Source: Crocodylus rhombifer
Lineage: Eukaryota; Chordata; Crocodylia; Crocodylidae
Reading direction: 5' to 3'
Length of the DNA: 64,000 nucleotides
Assembly (NCBI GenBank): GCA_038503035.1
Contig: JAVSML010020772.1
Coordinates: 62,001 to 126,000 of the forward strand
Shown here: piece by piece, positions 34,118-47,812 of the stretch
How positions within the stretch are numbered: position 1 is the stretch's first letter
Layout of the letters: the number at the start of each line of letters is the position of its first letter
Made by a program: the position numbers and the translations under genes
Notes under the pieces: generated by a model
What the model saw: only the letters and a program-made list of their open reading frames with translations
The model's database searches: none
Told to the model about the DNA's origin: nothing

Positions 34118-35685
34118 AGTTTAAGCCCAGAATTGCAATTCCAGGATCTTCCAATGCTGGCTACTCCAGCTGCATCAGAGATTTAGCACCACCTTCATTT
34201 TCATTGCACCCTAAAGAAGAGGGTACAGCAACCTAATGGGGCAGGGGGGAGGAGAAGGGACTCATCCACATGCGATTTGGAAACCTGAAACATTCACAGG
34301 GTCAAAACAGTTCTCTGTAATTCTTTTAAGGAGGTCTTCTCTTTTCACTATCTCTTTTTCTTTGATCTCAAATAGAGAAACCCAGCGAGACATAAAAGCA
34401 GAAAAGGCTGAGTGACAACTCCATACTCCCAAAAGAAAAAGAAAAGGCTGGAGGAAGAGGATAGGAGCCAAGGTAGAAGCACTCTGCGGGTGCCTGTACA
34501 TGCGCTGGGAGGCTGCTCCGATGCGTTGCAATTACAGTGCACTGGAGACGACTCAATTAATCAAATCTGTTGGAGCAGCTAATTAGCGCACCTCCAACAG
34601 AAGCCCTGTACTTTGTCTGATGAGCTTTAGTTGAAGTGCCCCAGCCGCCATTTTAAAGCATGGAGATGCTGATACACAAGACACTGCAGGTGCTTTAATC
34701 AGAGTGGCTCTCAGAACCAGACTAATTAAAGCCCCCCCGCCCCAACTCCCACTCCAGAGCATGTGTAAAAATGCCCTGTGTGACCAACAGTCTTTCCTTT
34801 TCCTGTTCCCTGGCAGGTGGAGCTATAACGCCTTCTGTATGAAATTTTGATTTTCAGGATGGGAGAAGTTGGGGCTGTAAAGTTCCTAGTTACACGGAAA
34901 ACATTTCTCTATAACACTTGAAGGGAAAAGAACGTGAGCATTTTATGCAACCAAAATATACAAGGTAAAATAAAGTCAGAGCAACTGCAAGGTTTTGGCA
35001 CCTGAGCTTATAAGATTTAATATCTGGATCCTAACTTGAAAGATTAGCACTCTTCCTTGCAAGTTTTGTAATTTGGAAGAGCAACACTCAGAACAATGCT
35101 TCTGTGCCATCGCAGATCTGTCTGGGACTGCACATCTGCATCTGCCTATGCTTTTACTCACCACTGTTGACAGGTCAAGTTTACCACTGCACAATGGACC
35201 AAATACATTATGGATTTAACATGTACTCCTCTAAGATGCCAGGCATTGGGTATATCTGGAAACTAGATACTGTAGTCTGGGTTGTTACAGGAGTATCTGC
35301 CCTTCTCCTCTATCTGTAAAACTCCTCCCTGGGAACATAAAACCCTAAGTTATCAAATGTCAAAAATGCTCTGTATGGGATACATGCCCTGACCCTTAGG
35401 CACTTGCTTCAGGGTCCTTCTATCACGATGATCAGTGCAGCACTAATACCATGAAGGAAGGAGACCACCGGCTGGGCCCTCGAAGTTTAGAGCCCGTGTA
35501 TGTATTTTTTCAGCTAGCGACATACAGATGAAATCCCAAGCCCACAGGAGCCTGGAATATTAAGGCTATACAGCACCTTCTCAGGCACTCAGGAGCTGGT
35601 AGCTCTCTTTCAGACAACAAAAGCAGCCCAAAATATGCTAGTTAAGATGCATGTAAGTACCCGACTGATAGCAGGCTCTCCTTAC

Positions 35686-35882
35686 CTACGGAGCAGTTTA
35701 GATTTCAGCTCAGACTTTGTCTCATTCCAGGCGTCTAGCTCTGGACTGGTCAGAGCCGTGGGTTTCATGTGATCCAAGACAGCGATATCTTTCCCTTGTT
35801 TCCACAGGTCGTAACGTTCTGGTTGCAGAACCCTCACAAAGACGTCCATGGAAATCTTCACCATGTCTTTGCGGCAAGTGCA
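35686..35882 (-). CDS. KDM4B: KDM4B exon: JmjC zinc-binding end and post-JmjC linker
   Basis: 197 bp, starts in phase 0 and ends two bases into an Arg codon. It begins C-T-C-R-K-D-M directly after the acceptor CTTGCAG. These two Cys correspond to the structural zinc ligands Cys306/Cys308 of KDM4A, so the zinc site and the Fe site are split across a 25.8-kb intron. It continues with KISMDVFVR and [13 protein letters not shown], the conserved end of the JmjC module. Next come ALTSPEL and a basic stretch KSKLLR. The donor is AG|GTAAGG. An open frame that runs through the donor meets TAA at once, which supports the boundary. The ALTSPEL stretch distinguishes KDM4B from KDM4A and KDM4C. Confidence 0.97.
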
Positions 35883-37348
35883 CTGCAAGAGAGTTCCAGA
35901 TACTAGGGTCAGTCAGGTGTTACAGGCAGACAGGAGCAATTTTCTCTTTCTTGTCCAACAGGGTTCCCCTTCCTTTGGGGAGCTTAAACACCTATAACAC
36001 TGTACATATCGACTTCATTAACTCCTATAATAGTATCAGGTATGTTCACCTGCCCATGCCTACGTCAACTGGTTGAAAGATGTCAAGACCGACAGCCAAG
36101 TATTTCATCTCTCCTTAAAGACCAGCAGAAGCAGGGACCATGCCAGCATCTGACTCTGCCTGCCTCTCCCATATCTGGCCTGGAAGATCCTGAAACAGGC
36201 CGCTGAGATCCGATCTCTACATTTAATTTTGCATTTCCTCTGAGCCTACCGACAAGACTGCCAGCTATTGGCAAGTGAGGTGGCAGACAGATCTCTCTCT
36301 GCTGTAACAGATTGTGAACACTAGTCATTAGGGGGTAACGATTTTGGTCACTTCGGAAAGGGGCTGCATTGAAAGCCTGGAGGTGAAAGGTTCTAGATTG
36401 CCATTAACTGGTTCCCTGGTGTGCTTGCTGCCACAGAGGACAAATGATTCGTTACACTTCCGAAATGAAAGGCCTCAAAAAGACACAAAGCTAATCTAAT
36501 GCTAGAGCACAGCAGCTAATCCTCATCATCTTAAATCAAGATGCTGGGTATTATTTTTTCCTCAAATCCATCAAGTGTAAGCACCCAAAATGCCAACCCT
36601 GTTCACTGCTGGCACACAGGGTTTAGCTGTTTCCATTACCAGAAGTAAACTGGCTACCTAAAAGGAGCTAGGAGGCAGGGGGTAATCAGACAGAAAAGCA
36701 GCTTTGCACTGACCCGCTCTGGATGCAGCTAAGAGCCGACTGGCCTGCTTGGCAATGGGGTCACCGATCTAGCTGTGCCCATACAAAACAGACCAGGATA
36801 AAAAATACAGACGTGTATCAAGGAGAGCCATCAGCCAACTTGCCTGCAGGGCAAAAATCTGACTGCTATTTTTTCGGTGTGGAGTTTGATTACACTGCAA
36901 TGAAGGAGTCTAATTTATTAGCTTGTTGAGAAAATAAATTTAAACAGCAGAGAGGACACTTAAACATGATTTATTGCTCCTAAATGGCTGTCACAAAAAA
37001 CTTTTAGAGCTGCGGGCATAATGGTTAAAGCATAAAAAATTAATGCCAAAAACAAAAGCCCAGTGATGTCCTTCCACTGCCTCCAGTGACTTAACGCACA
37101 CCAGGTCTACAGCACCAAATAATGATCTTTGTGTTTGCAGCTTCAGAAGTGGAACTGCAGGGGATGCAAGGTGGAAGGAGAGGTCATGGGAAGTAAGGAA
37201 GAGGCTAAACAACTATAATTATGCTTGGGTCTGGAGGAAGCACCACTAAACCAGGGAAAACTGGCATCACTTTGCTGGACTAGCAAACCAAAATTCAAAT
37301 GGACAGTGGGAAATGTCCAAATTCATTTCTGCATCCAGCTGTGCAAGA

Positions 37349-37454
37349 GGCTGGATACACACATATTCTTAGGTGGATCCATGGCTGCAACGCCAACATA
37401 TACACCTTGGCATTGCAGCCATGGGTCCACCTAAGAATATGTCTGCATCCAGTC
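37349..37454. repeat. Strong 47-bp-arm inverted repeat (hairpin)
   Basis: Left arm 37349-37395 and right arm 37408-37454 are complementary at all but a few positions, around a 12-base loop (ACATATACACCT). The core CATATTCTTAGGTGGA...CATGGCTGCAA is matched almost base for base. A third related word (GCATCCAGC, 37331-37339) lies just outside the left arm. The size suits a pre-miRNA-like hairpin or a small palindromic MITE. There is no evidence of expression in the sequence itself. Confidence 0.9.
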
Positions 37455-40400
37455 TCCTGACTGGACTCCCAGCCCACGGCACCCCTTACAGAGTCCCGTC
37501 TCCCAGCACAGAAGTACCAGACCACATGTGCCTCTACCCTTGTAAACTGCTAACTCATCAGCAGCATCCAGATGTGTCACCCCAAGGAAATAGCATTTTC
37601 TCCTGTTCTGGTATGTGGAACTGCATGGCGCCCTTCTAGCTGGGCCCTCCAACAAGCATAAGGCTCTTGGCCTGCTTTGCTCTCCTGCTGGATTTCCACT
37701 CCTCTGTAGTCAGAGGACGATGCAATTGGAACATTTCCAGGACAGGCATTTAAAAACACTTAACCTTCCTCCCAACACCTTCCCCCCACCCTTTGCAAAC
37801 CATCCGATTACATTTCTGTCCTTTTCTCAGCACAAATGCAAGGAATTAAACCGTGTGTGGCACTGCTTTGCCTCTTCCCTCTCTCATTTGTAACTAGCAG
37901 CATTAAAATATTTATGGCCCTGAATGCAAAGCAGCTGAGAGAAGAGGCTCTCTGCAGAGCTCCCTGCTGCCCCAGTTCCCCCAAAAGGGAATTTTTCCCC
38001 CCCTCCCACCCCTGTTCTCCATTTCACGAGGAGTGCAGGCCACCTTCTGCTCTGCAACGAAGCACCAACTTGGGGAGCAGTAATAACCTGACTGTGCTGA
38101 GCGGGAGAGAATATTTATGGCCAGGCGATTTCCAGCAAACTCAATTCATTTAATGAAAAATAGTGCAGAAAAGAAAGGCTTGGAATGCAATTTGGCCAAG
38201 GAGCTGCAGGATCACAGATGGTGCCCATGTTTCAGGATCCTGGCTGGGCAGCAGCTTTCCCCAGCGTCTCCATCAATAGTGGCTTAAGGGATTTGTATTG
38301 AGCGGCTTTTCAATTGCTTTTCCGTAAGTAATTTAAAAGGCACCTGTGTGCTCCTGCGAAGGGGAACACAAAGATGCGCCCTGTGGAGCAGATCGCCCAG
38401 TGGGTCCGGGAGATTGCAACGGAGGAGGAGGCCAAAGGGCCAATCCAGACAGTAGATGCATAATGCAAGGAACATTTCCTCTTGTGCATACACCAACGAG
38501 GGGAGGGTAAGTGTTATGAATGCACGAATTAAGATCAAAACCAGGAATGCTAGCCTATTCCCGCAAGGCAGGGCTGGAGGGCCCCAATGACTGCATGCAA
38601 GGATTGCCGAGAACCCTCACCCTGGGCTATTCAGGTCCAATTTACATCAATTGTTACTCTGGGAAGTGACAATGCAGGCTGCAGTCTCCCTGGCTTCACC
38701 TCTCCAATCCCCTGCAACGCTCAGTCTGCAGCAGCCGGGCTCCTCTCTCTCCACGCAGATCTAACGTGATGTATGTTTATATTTCAATTTTAATTTTATT
38801 TTATTGCTTTCACACTAGCGAGCATGAATAATTCACATGTAGCCACTCTCCCCTGGGGCTTCTTCCAGCCTGTGCAGCGATATTTCCTGAGCTGCCGCAA
38901 TTGTGCCACATCCGTGTTCCTGCAATGGCCAAACGGTTCTTTCCCGCCCCCTTCTCTCTGGCAGAGCCTCACAATCCTGCTGAAAGCAGGTATTCTCCAT
39001 GCACCTACAAGGATGGGGGAAAGACAGTGGTGCAGGAGACTGGGTTTAAAGTGCATCAAGCTGCTTCTTCCATTGGAAAGGGACACAAAGCACATTCCTC
39101 AGCTCTCCTTTTGTCTCCTTCGAAAATGTTCACCCCATCTCCACGCCTTTCAATCACTAACTTTCTACAAATATTTCCAAGGACCTAATTTTAGCTACAA
39201 ATGCTAGAGTTTCAGAAGGCTGAACACGCAGGCACGTGCACACTTCCATTTATCTTTCCTCTCTGTCTCCGCAGACGGGGACAGAAAGCTCTCTCAAAGG
39301 GAGGTGAACTGTGTTGCTGGTTTCTAATGGACAGGGAAGGACCACATTACGGGACGGAAGGGCAGAGAGACAGAAACAGAAGTCCGAAAGGTTCCCTCGA
39401 GTGCCAGCTGAACCTTGGGGTCCTACTGTGTTCCAGTTTCTGTATAAAATGCTAAGATGAGATGGAGTAAAGGGGTAACTGGAGCCCTCCAGGCTTCCCA
39501 TGCTGCAGCAGCATTGATTCTGCCCTGGAGTTATCCCCCATTATAATCCATTCAAGTATAAAACAAGACTGTTTGGCAACAACACTAGGGAGAACCAGAC
39601 CTCTTCAGCTTACAAGCTAGTGATGAATCAAGGAGCCCGACCCTTTCAGGATGCTCACTTGGAACTGGGCATGCACAAAACCTTGAATCTGAGTAAAAGG
39701 AGAAAAGGGGTTTGAAGCCCAAACAGGCCTGAACCTGGATAAGGAATCTGATCGCACATCTCCACGAACAGAAGAACGCTGTCGCTCTCATGCAAGGGGC
39801 TGAGATTGCGTAGGTCACACCAATCCAAGCCACACTGTATACGTTGAAGCAATATAGATACCCTTGAGTTGTCCTCTCCTTATCATGCCAGTGAGAGTGA
39901 TGGAAATATTCCCTTCGGCTGTGCCTTGCAAGGACGTGCCATGGCATCGAGTCACACTCCAAGCAGCCCTCTCCAACTGGATCCATCCCCTCAATGTTCA
40001 GAACACTTTTCTTTTTCCTCTGCACACAGAGAAACTGCTCCATGAAATGCGTATCAGGCAGCACCATAAATTAAACTGATCCTCTGCTCTGCTGTGCTCC
40101 ATTCACACTGCTGGATGGGCCAGGGCAGGCAAGAGGCTCCATGCTTGCTTGGCTAGGTCACCACCATCGGAGCACTGTGGTAGCTGCCCAGGGACAGCGT
40201 AGGGGTAACAGGCAACACCCATGTGTCACATAGGTGGTAGTTCTTACCACTATTTCTGGTACAACTTCAAAAGTATAAAGTACACGTACGAGAGCATAAA
40301 AATAGCCTGCACACAGCCAAAGCATGGTGCAAAACTGAACCAGTCACAACTCTAAAATTAAGAAACACTCTGACAATGCAGGCGCTCTGAGGTCTAACCC

Positions 40401-41384
40401 CCTGTCTTCACAGCACAACAGTCCATGCTGCCCTTTATATTTCTTCCCCCAACTTGCACTATACTGAAATGCTGCAAAAACCCAACCGAGAAATCCTGAT
40501 TGCAGGTTTCCTTCTCTATGCCATTAGAAAAATTCATCCCAGCTGCAGACCTAAAGAAAAGTGGCTGAAAAAGGGCTGAAAAGTGACAAGGTCACCAAGC
40601 ACATGGGCCATGACTAAATGGTAACATGAAGGCCATACACTCATCATGTCAACGTGACAGATGAAGGAATTTACAAGTGTGGAGTTAAGGGTCTGTGGGA
40701 TCTAATCAAGCATCTTTGTGTCTTTTCCCCTCTTCCTCCCTCATTTGGTGCCCAGATTGCCATGCCAAACTGCCGGGGAGCAGCGTGGCTGTCAGAATGA
40801 CAGATCAAAGAGCAGAATATTCATAACCCGGGTCTCCTAGGACCCGCTGGCAAGTTCTGAGGAAAATGAAAAAGTGGTCTAGGGTTTGCTGTTTGCCTCC
40901 AGTTTCGGAGAATCAGAGACCCAAAGCAGCAACCAGCTGACTTCTGAAAAAGAAAACGATGACAGCTCAGTACTACAGCTTCACCCCGTGAATCCTTCAC
41001 TGGCCCAGTGCTGAATTCCTTACGCTACCCATGTCCAATGCAGCACGTGCCCCATCTCCCCCTGCCCTTGCTCTGGAAAGAACGCAGGGCTGGTACCCAC
41101 AGGAAGCACAAAGCACTTCCCAAACTCCCAGGATCTGTGAAGCAGAACATAATTCAACACTGGGGCCTGAACATTTAAAGAGCCACCCCTGTCATAGGCC
41201 AGAGGAGCTTTAAGGGGTCCACCAAATCCAAACGAAATCTCCTTCTAAAGCTTCCCCCGTTCCTCTTCTCAGAAACCGCTGGCTTCACTATCCAGAGGCA
41301 ACAGGGTTATCAAAAGACAGCTTTTGGAGGATGCAAGCGTGGCAGAAGAAAACCATCTGCAAAAAAACTCCATACAGTCACCCA

Positions 41385-41558
41385 CTCTGGAAATCTTCTA
41401 AAAGCGTCTTGACGCTCACCTTGCTGGGGGTCATCTGATCCCGGCAGCCTTTCCTGCCCAAGTGCAGGGGGTGCTGATTCCCTGCAGCAATGCCAATTCC
41501 CGGCCGCGATGCCCATGTAGTAAGGTCCCTTCCAGCTGCTAACAACTATGAAACTATA
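41385..41558 (+). mobile_element. CR1 LINE 3'-end fragment, rearranged
   Basis: CTTGCTGGGGGTCATCTGAT, then TTTCCTGCCCAAGTGCAGGG and later AAGGTCCCTTCCAGCTGCTA and AACTATGAAACTAT, follow the 3' end of the plus-strand CR1 at 53616-55152. The 40 bp in the middle (41470-41518) is foreign to that consensus. Confidence 0.75.
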
Positions 41559-43502
41559 AGCAGCTGTACCCAGGAACCTGAACACAAGACCCATTTTCTC
41601 CAGCTATGCAAAACACAGGACTCCAGCTAGCCTGCTGCAAAATGAAGGCAGAGCTCGTTAGAATAGAGACTAAGAAAACAGACATCAAATCCTCATGCTG
41701 AGCCTGCAGCTTCACCCAGCCCAGCAAACCTGTTCCATTTAGTACTGGTATAGAAGCCCCTCCATAAGTGCCCACTGAAAATGCATATGGCACAATAAAA
41801 CATGTTTCCTAGGTGGAAGGATTGGGTCCTTCCCCTAAAAGGAGAAGTCATTTCACTATCACAGTCTCAGAAAATGCAAGCGACAGACAGTTTAATCTAG
41901 CTAAAGGCCTCCTCTCCCCAGTTCCTTCTTCCTCCCCAATCTCTCACGAATGGTAAAAGATAGATAACGGTTACTTGAAGTCTCACTAACATTTTATAGT
42001 GTCCTCCGGATATGTCAAATATTCTTTTATGACCATTAGTAATTTCTCTCCTTTTACAGAGGATTAAGTAAGATGACTTGTTTTTATAAAAAGTAATAAA
42101 AAAATGATACAGAGGCCTCATTTTATCACACTAGGAAGGTTGATTCTCTCCATCACAAAAAGCTTGCCAGCTATTAACGGAAAAGTGAACCCAATCTATT
42201 CCCTACTACATGAGCAGTTTATGTGAAGGAACACATCTCCCCACATAAATGCAAAAGCAAAGGTGATGCATTAAAATTAGCACTTCCAGGCTTCCTGGTG
42301 GAGGGTTATGCTTAGCTGAAGTCAACCACCAGCAACACGTAAGATCATCCAAGGGGGGGAAAAAAAACAAAACGCACACACAAAAAACCTAACTTCCCTT
42401 CATGCTTAAATACAAGAAAAATGCACACACTCAAAGCTGAAGCTCCTCCAATTGTTTATCCAGTGATAAAAACAGGACAGAAGCCTTGACTTGAAGCTGC
42501 TAAATATTGGATTTTCCATTATATGGGGGTCATAAAAAATTGCTTTGCAAGGAAAATGGCTGCTTTCAAGGAGGCTGAGACAATCCTACTCAGTAACTCA
42601 TTTGTAAGGAGAAAAACAGTATCTTACTGGTGTAGCTGCCACTGCAGGGATCGGCTCCCTCCAAAATGGGAGCGCTCAAGGAAGGACAGCAGGTTTTGCC
42701 TATACTGAGAAATGCAAAGTAAGATGCTTCTTGGCATCCTCAACTGGCTGCTCGCCTTCCTGACCTAATTCAAGCACATTATTTGAACCCTCGTTACTAC
42801 TCACCATAGCATAGCACATTAAGCCCAACTTCATCCAATTCCCTGCAGCAATGCCCATCTTGATGGGCAAGTTTTCAACAGCAGCCAAGACCCGAAAGCG
42901 GCAGGTGAGGACAGGTAATTCTCAGATGAATGAGTTAACGTTTGAAAAAATAAAAATGAAAATACGATCTGCAAACAAGTAGCTTGTGCATTTACTGGCT
43001 GGCTGTTGCAAACTTGTGGGAAGGAAGATGAGCCTTGACCCCCTGTTTCTAGTGTAATTATTAGCATTGCAGTACGTCTCAACAACAAACCAGTTCATTA
43101 GGAAACCCACTGGAAACCCTCCGCAGAATTTCATAAACAAAACAATTAGACAAAGACTTCCAAGGACTCCCCCTGGTCCTTGGCTGCGAGGCACGTTTCC
43201 TCTCTCCTTGCTTCTGTAATGCTCGATGCACACTTCTCCGAGTAGGGTGGTGTTAGACAGGTGGCCTACGGTGTTAGATGTGGGAGGGCGAAGAACTGCG
43301 GGGTAGCAAAGGAGGGTCAGATTTACCCCACTTTGCCCATCTGAAAGACAAGGCTTGTTTAGGAAACTGCATCACAGGCTGCATGGAGCGGTGTTTCACA
43401 CTGGGCAAAACTTTAAAAGCCCGTATGCTTCATTTCCCTTGCACCAGAAATTTCTCCTGCTATTTTACCTGAAGAAAGAGTAAAACTACTGTACACCTTC
43501 CC

Positions 43503-43670
43503 CAGCCCTGAAGAATTATGCCAGCTGCTTTCTACCCAGGCAGCTTTCATGGCTTTAGCCTTAAAACTATCCCAGGCCCATGGGGTTCAGCCCTGAAGGA
43601 GTATGTCAGCTGCTTGCTATCCAGGCAGCATTCATGGCTTTAGCCTTAAAACTACCGCAGGCACACGTGG
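43503..43670. repeat. 85-bp tandem duplication
   Basis: Two adjacent copies (43503-43587, 43588-43670) start CAGCCCTGAAG and share CATGGCTTTAGCCTTAAAAC exactly. They have diverged at several positions elsewhere. Confidence 0.9.
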
Positions 43671-44157
43671 TCCGCTGTGCAAAGCAAAAAGAATTACAGT
43701 ATCGAACAATTCCACCTCAATGGGATCCTGAGCTGTGTGTCCAAGCCAAGGAGCAATAGCACTGAAGGGGAGATTGCTGTCAAAATCCAATGAAATACCA
43801 ACTGGGAATCCAATGAAATACCAACTCTGCTCCTTCCTGGTGTCCTTATTCCATTACAGGGGCTAAAAAAAATCATAGACTTCCTTATGACTGCTTTACA
43901 AATCACCACCTGTTGGCTATCTTAGGCCATTTACCAGTAGGAACATGTTTCATTCTCTCCACTGCCATGTCAGATGCAGTTTGGTGAAAGAAAACTATTA
44001 CTTGTAATTCTTGCTCTCAGAAAGTATGCTTATCTTCAAACCTGCCAATGGAGCAACTTATAATCAAAGCGCGAGACAAATGGTCAAAATGTGCCAAATC
44101 TATTGCGATCTATCACTTAAACACATGAAAAATCTTATAAAAAGACATTCTCTTTCT

Positions 44158-45870
44158 TTTCATAGATTTCATAGACATTAGGGCTGGAAGGGACCTCGGG
44201 AGATCATCGAGTCCAGCCCCCTGCCCAAAGGGCAGGAAGTCAGCTGGGGTCATAGGATCCCAGCAAGATAAGCATCCAATTTGCTCTTGAAGGTGTTCAA
44301 TGCAGGTGCTTGAACCACCTCCGCTGGCAGGCTGTTCCAGACCTTGGGGGCTCAGACAGTAAAGAAATTCTTCCTTATGTCCAGCCTGAACGATCTCGCA
44401 GTAGTTTGTGACTGTTCAACCTCATCATCCCTTGAGGTGTTCCAGTGAACAAACGTTCCCCCAGATACTGGTGGTCACCCCTGATAAACTTATAGGTGGC
44501 CATCAAGCCACCCCTAAGCCTGCGCTTTTCCAGGCTGAAGAGCCCCACGGCTCTCAGCCTGTCGTTGTAAGGTCTGTTTTCCTGACCTCTGATCATGCGT
44601 GTGGCTCTCCTCTGGACTCTCTCAAGCTTCTCCACATCCTTTTTGAATTATGGAGCCCAAAACTGGATGCAGTACTCCAGCTGCAGCCTCACCAAGGCCA
44701 AGTACAAGGGGAGAATGAGGTATCAGGATTTGCTGGAGAAGCATCTATGGATACAAGCCAGCGTTTTGGTCGCTTTACTAGCCGCAGCATCGCACTGCAG
44801 GCTCATGTTCATCTTGTGGTCAGTGATGACCCCCAAGTCTCTTTCTTCTGTAGTGCTAGCCAGTGTAGCACTGCCGGGTCTACAAGGATGCTGCAGGTTT
44901 TTCTTCCCAAGGTGGAGAACCTTGCATTTTTCAGCATTAAACACCATCAGGTTGTCGCCTGCCCATTTGCTGAGCCTGTCCAGGTCAGCCTGGATCACCC
45001 GCCTGTCTTCTGGCGTGGATGCTTTGCCCCAAAGTTTGGTGTCATCGGCGAACTTGGCCAGTCCACTTCTGACTCCAATGTCCACATCATTAATGAAGAT
45101 GTTGAACAATATGCCACAGGACACCATGATGAGTGACTTCCATCAATTACTACCATCTGGCTCCGACCACGAAGCCAATTTCCCAGCCAGCGGATCGTGG
45201 TGGACCCAAGGCTACAACTGGCCTTTTTCGCCAAGAGGTGATCATGGGATACCAGATCGAAGGCTTTTTTGAAGTCAAGATATATGACATCAATCTCTTC
45301 CCTCTTGTCCAGGTAATAGGTCACCTGGTCATAGAAGGAAACGAGATCGGTCAAGCAAGACCTACCCACAACAAACCCGTGCTGGCTATCCCTTAGGATG
45401 TTGGCATCGGCCAGTCCATTAAGGATGGCCTCTTTAATAAACTTTTCTAAGATCTTCCCTGGGATAGAAGTCAGGCTAACGGGCCTGTAGTTAGCCGGAT
45501 CCACTTTCCTCCCTTTCTTGAAGATCGGCACCACATTGGCCTTCTTCCAGTCTTCGCGTACTACACCAGAGCACCAGGAGCTCTCGAAGACCCGTGCCAG
45601 GGGCTGGGCTATGATGCTCGCCAGCTCCTTGAGTGCCCTGGGGTGCAGATTGTCAGGGCCGGCTGACTTGAAGGTATCCAGCTTCTCAAGGTGTTCCTTC
45701 ACAAGGTCAGCATTTATAGAGGGCAGGGGATCTCCCTCACCCGGACCTCCCTGTCCCGTAACAGGCATGGGTGTCCCATAGGACTGATGAAAGACCAACG
45801 CAAAGTACCCATTTAATAGCTTGGCTTTTTCCTGGGCGTCAGTTGTCCCATCTGGTTGTTTTAACAAGGT
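44158..45870 (-). mobile_element. CR1 LINE, 5'-truncated, ORF2 reverse transcriptase remnant
   Basis: Minus-strand reading gives LLNGYFALVF, then SAGPDNLHPRALKELA, NVVPIFKKGRK, NYRPVSLTSIPGKILEKF and YLDFKKAFDLVSHDHLL. In another frame it gives LFNIFINDVD and KFADDTKLWG (an intact catalytic Asp pair), and finally LERVQRRATRMIRG. These are the ordered motifs of the CR1 reverse transcriptase and its C-terminal tail. A small deletion with frameshift near 45095-45127 removes the usual SGVPQGSVLG block, and later frameshifts follow. The endonuclease part is missing. The 3' end carries TCTATGAAATCTATG. It lies in the same orientation as KDM4B transcription. Confidence 0.93.
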
Positions 45871-47812
45871 CTGACAAACAGGTTCTGCTCTCCAGTAGAA
45901 AGTGGCCAGTGATCCTTTCTTCCTCTTCCAGTAAAATCCCCTCTACAATGCACAAGAGTACAGGGAATGCCTGCATGCTTACCATACAATGAAATGGTCT
46001 GCACAAGCCTGTAGTAATGCTACCTGCTAGGAGATACTCTAAGATTAACCCCTTTCCAAAGGTCAGAGATCTCAAACCTACCAGCTGTACCTCCAACATC
46101 AAGGATTGAGTACAGAGGGTGTCTGTATACAAGCAAGGGAGGTGGGAGATTATTCATCTATCCAAAAAGACACAAAGATATCACAGGCACCAAAGGCCTC
46201 TCCGAGAGAGACGTGAAAAATGAAGTGTTTCCAGTCCTCTCACTCTGAATCCACATCTGCCCGCAGATATTTTCAAAGCAGCATGAGCAGCTACTGCGTT
46301 ATTAAGCGCAAGCAAGATCCGAATCCCGATGACGGGGATTAAGAAGTACTCATCTCCAAGCCACCCAGTGAAAACCGCACAACAGGAACTGGGAACTGTC
46401 ACCAGGGAACCAAGCTGGAAGGAAATTAGAAGCGCGGCTGTCAGGAAAGACACATGATTAAACAAAATGAAGCTAAAAACGAGGACAGGCTGTTCAGAAG
46501 AGGAGTCTGCTCCAAATGCACTGTCATAAAATGCAATCTTTATTTTTTTAGATGTTCTTCGTATACATGGTGAAAGAGTAGGCGGGTAATGAATGCTACA
46601 CTTAGGATAGCAAAGGTATTTAATAAAGCATTTATGGAAGGCAGCGGGGAAGAGCGCCAAGGTGAAGAAAGCTCTTTTTCCTTATCCTTCCCCTGCAAAC
46701 TGGCAAGGGAAAATTGCTGCTGGAGCAGACAGTATTAGTACACCAATCATGCAGCAATACTACTGGACTCAAAGGAGTGACCCATCAGTGCTTACCCGAT
46801 AGGGTGGCACTGTCGCACAAAATGCAACAGAAAGGTAAGACTGGCTGAAGATGAATCAGACTGGCAGAAAAGCAACAGCAAAAGAGTGTTTTACTTCTAA
46901 AGCCCTTGGGGAAAAAAAACCCAAAAAGGAGGGCAGGAAAGCAGGGGCCCAGATCAGCTATCAACTGATTTAACTAAGGTAGACAGGAGTGCTGCAAAGA
47001 GAGAGAACAGGCTTTTAAACTGTAGTGACATCAGTTTAACATGTACATTCATCACTTCCAAGGAGCCACAAGCACAAAATTGATCAATATGGACTTACTG
47101 CCATGCAGAAAACAAGAGAAAGAGACAACTCCCTTTCCCGTGCCTACCCGCCCGCTCTCACTTGGCCTGAAACCCCCTCTGCCCTCCCCAACACAGAGCC
47201 TGGAGCACATCCACTATGAGCACACCCACCAGCAGAGAAACACTCCTGAGCCAGATGAACTGAATGGAGACATGAGAAGATTCATCTTCCCTGAAGCACA
47301 TTTACTGTGAAGGCATAAAGATGCATTTAAATTACACTTGTAATAGTTTTTTAGGATTCCCGCAGAGTTTGAGTTAGCTTCTTGTCACCAGCAGGAAAAA
47401 GCCACGGGAAAAGATGCTTGGAAGGGCATGCATTTTTTTTTACAACAGGCAGCGAAGTACTCCCATTTTTTGAGTATTAAAACTACTCCCAGTCACTAGG
47501 GAAAGGGAACCACAAAGATAATGGGAGCTTTTACATACCTATTCAAACCCACTACCTATGAAGTATTAAATTTTTATCTTACCTGAAACTCCTACCTGGA
47601 GAGGGATCTATTTCCTAAATCAAGGGCGCTATTCAGCTGGGATCAAGAACACCAGGCTCAGTATTTGGATTTCTGACAGAAGCCCACAATCAGAACTTGA
47701 GTTTTGGTGAAGCAGAAAACATACAACAGAAGTCAGCTCATACAGGGTAGTTATCAGTGTTAAGTGAGGGTCTCAAGCTGCAGAGCACTGGCTACTTCAC
47801 ACAGACATTTAT

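Larger units (their letters stand above)
22868..35685 (-). other. KDM4B intron with three GC-rich hAT-like elements
   Basis: Intron of 12,818 bp. It holds the elements at 25492-26212, 28441-28730, 28927-30271, 31319-31523 and 32346-33667, a MIR remnant near 25130-25260, a possible LINE scrap near 27610-27720 and an unclassified repeat-like stretch at 31650-32120. The stretches 22868-25100 and 33700-35685 show only a 21-bp tandem duplication (34077-34117). Confidence 0.8.

Noticed and set aside
39585..40067. A 160-residue minus-strand frame
   Set aside because: No recognisable domain, no homology I can recall and irregular composition. It is treated as a chance frame in the long intron.
41477..42865. 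The phrase ATTCCCTGCAGCAATGCC at both 41477 and about 42838
   Set aside because: An 18-bp match with no wider similarity. It may be chance or part of a repeat I cannot delimit.
46181..46660. A 159-residue minus-strand frame with hydrophobic stretches
   Set aside because: I could not match it to any family, it lacks splice-consistent neighbours and it sits in intron. It is likely chance.
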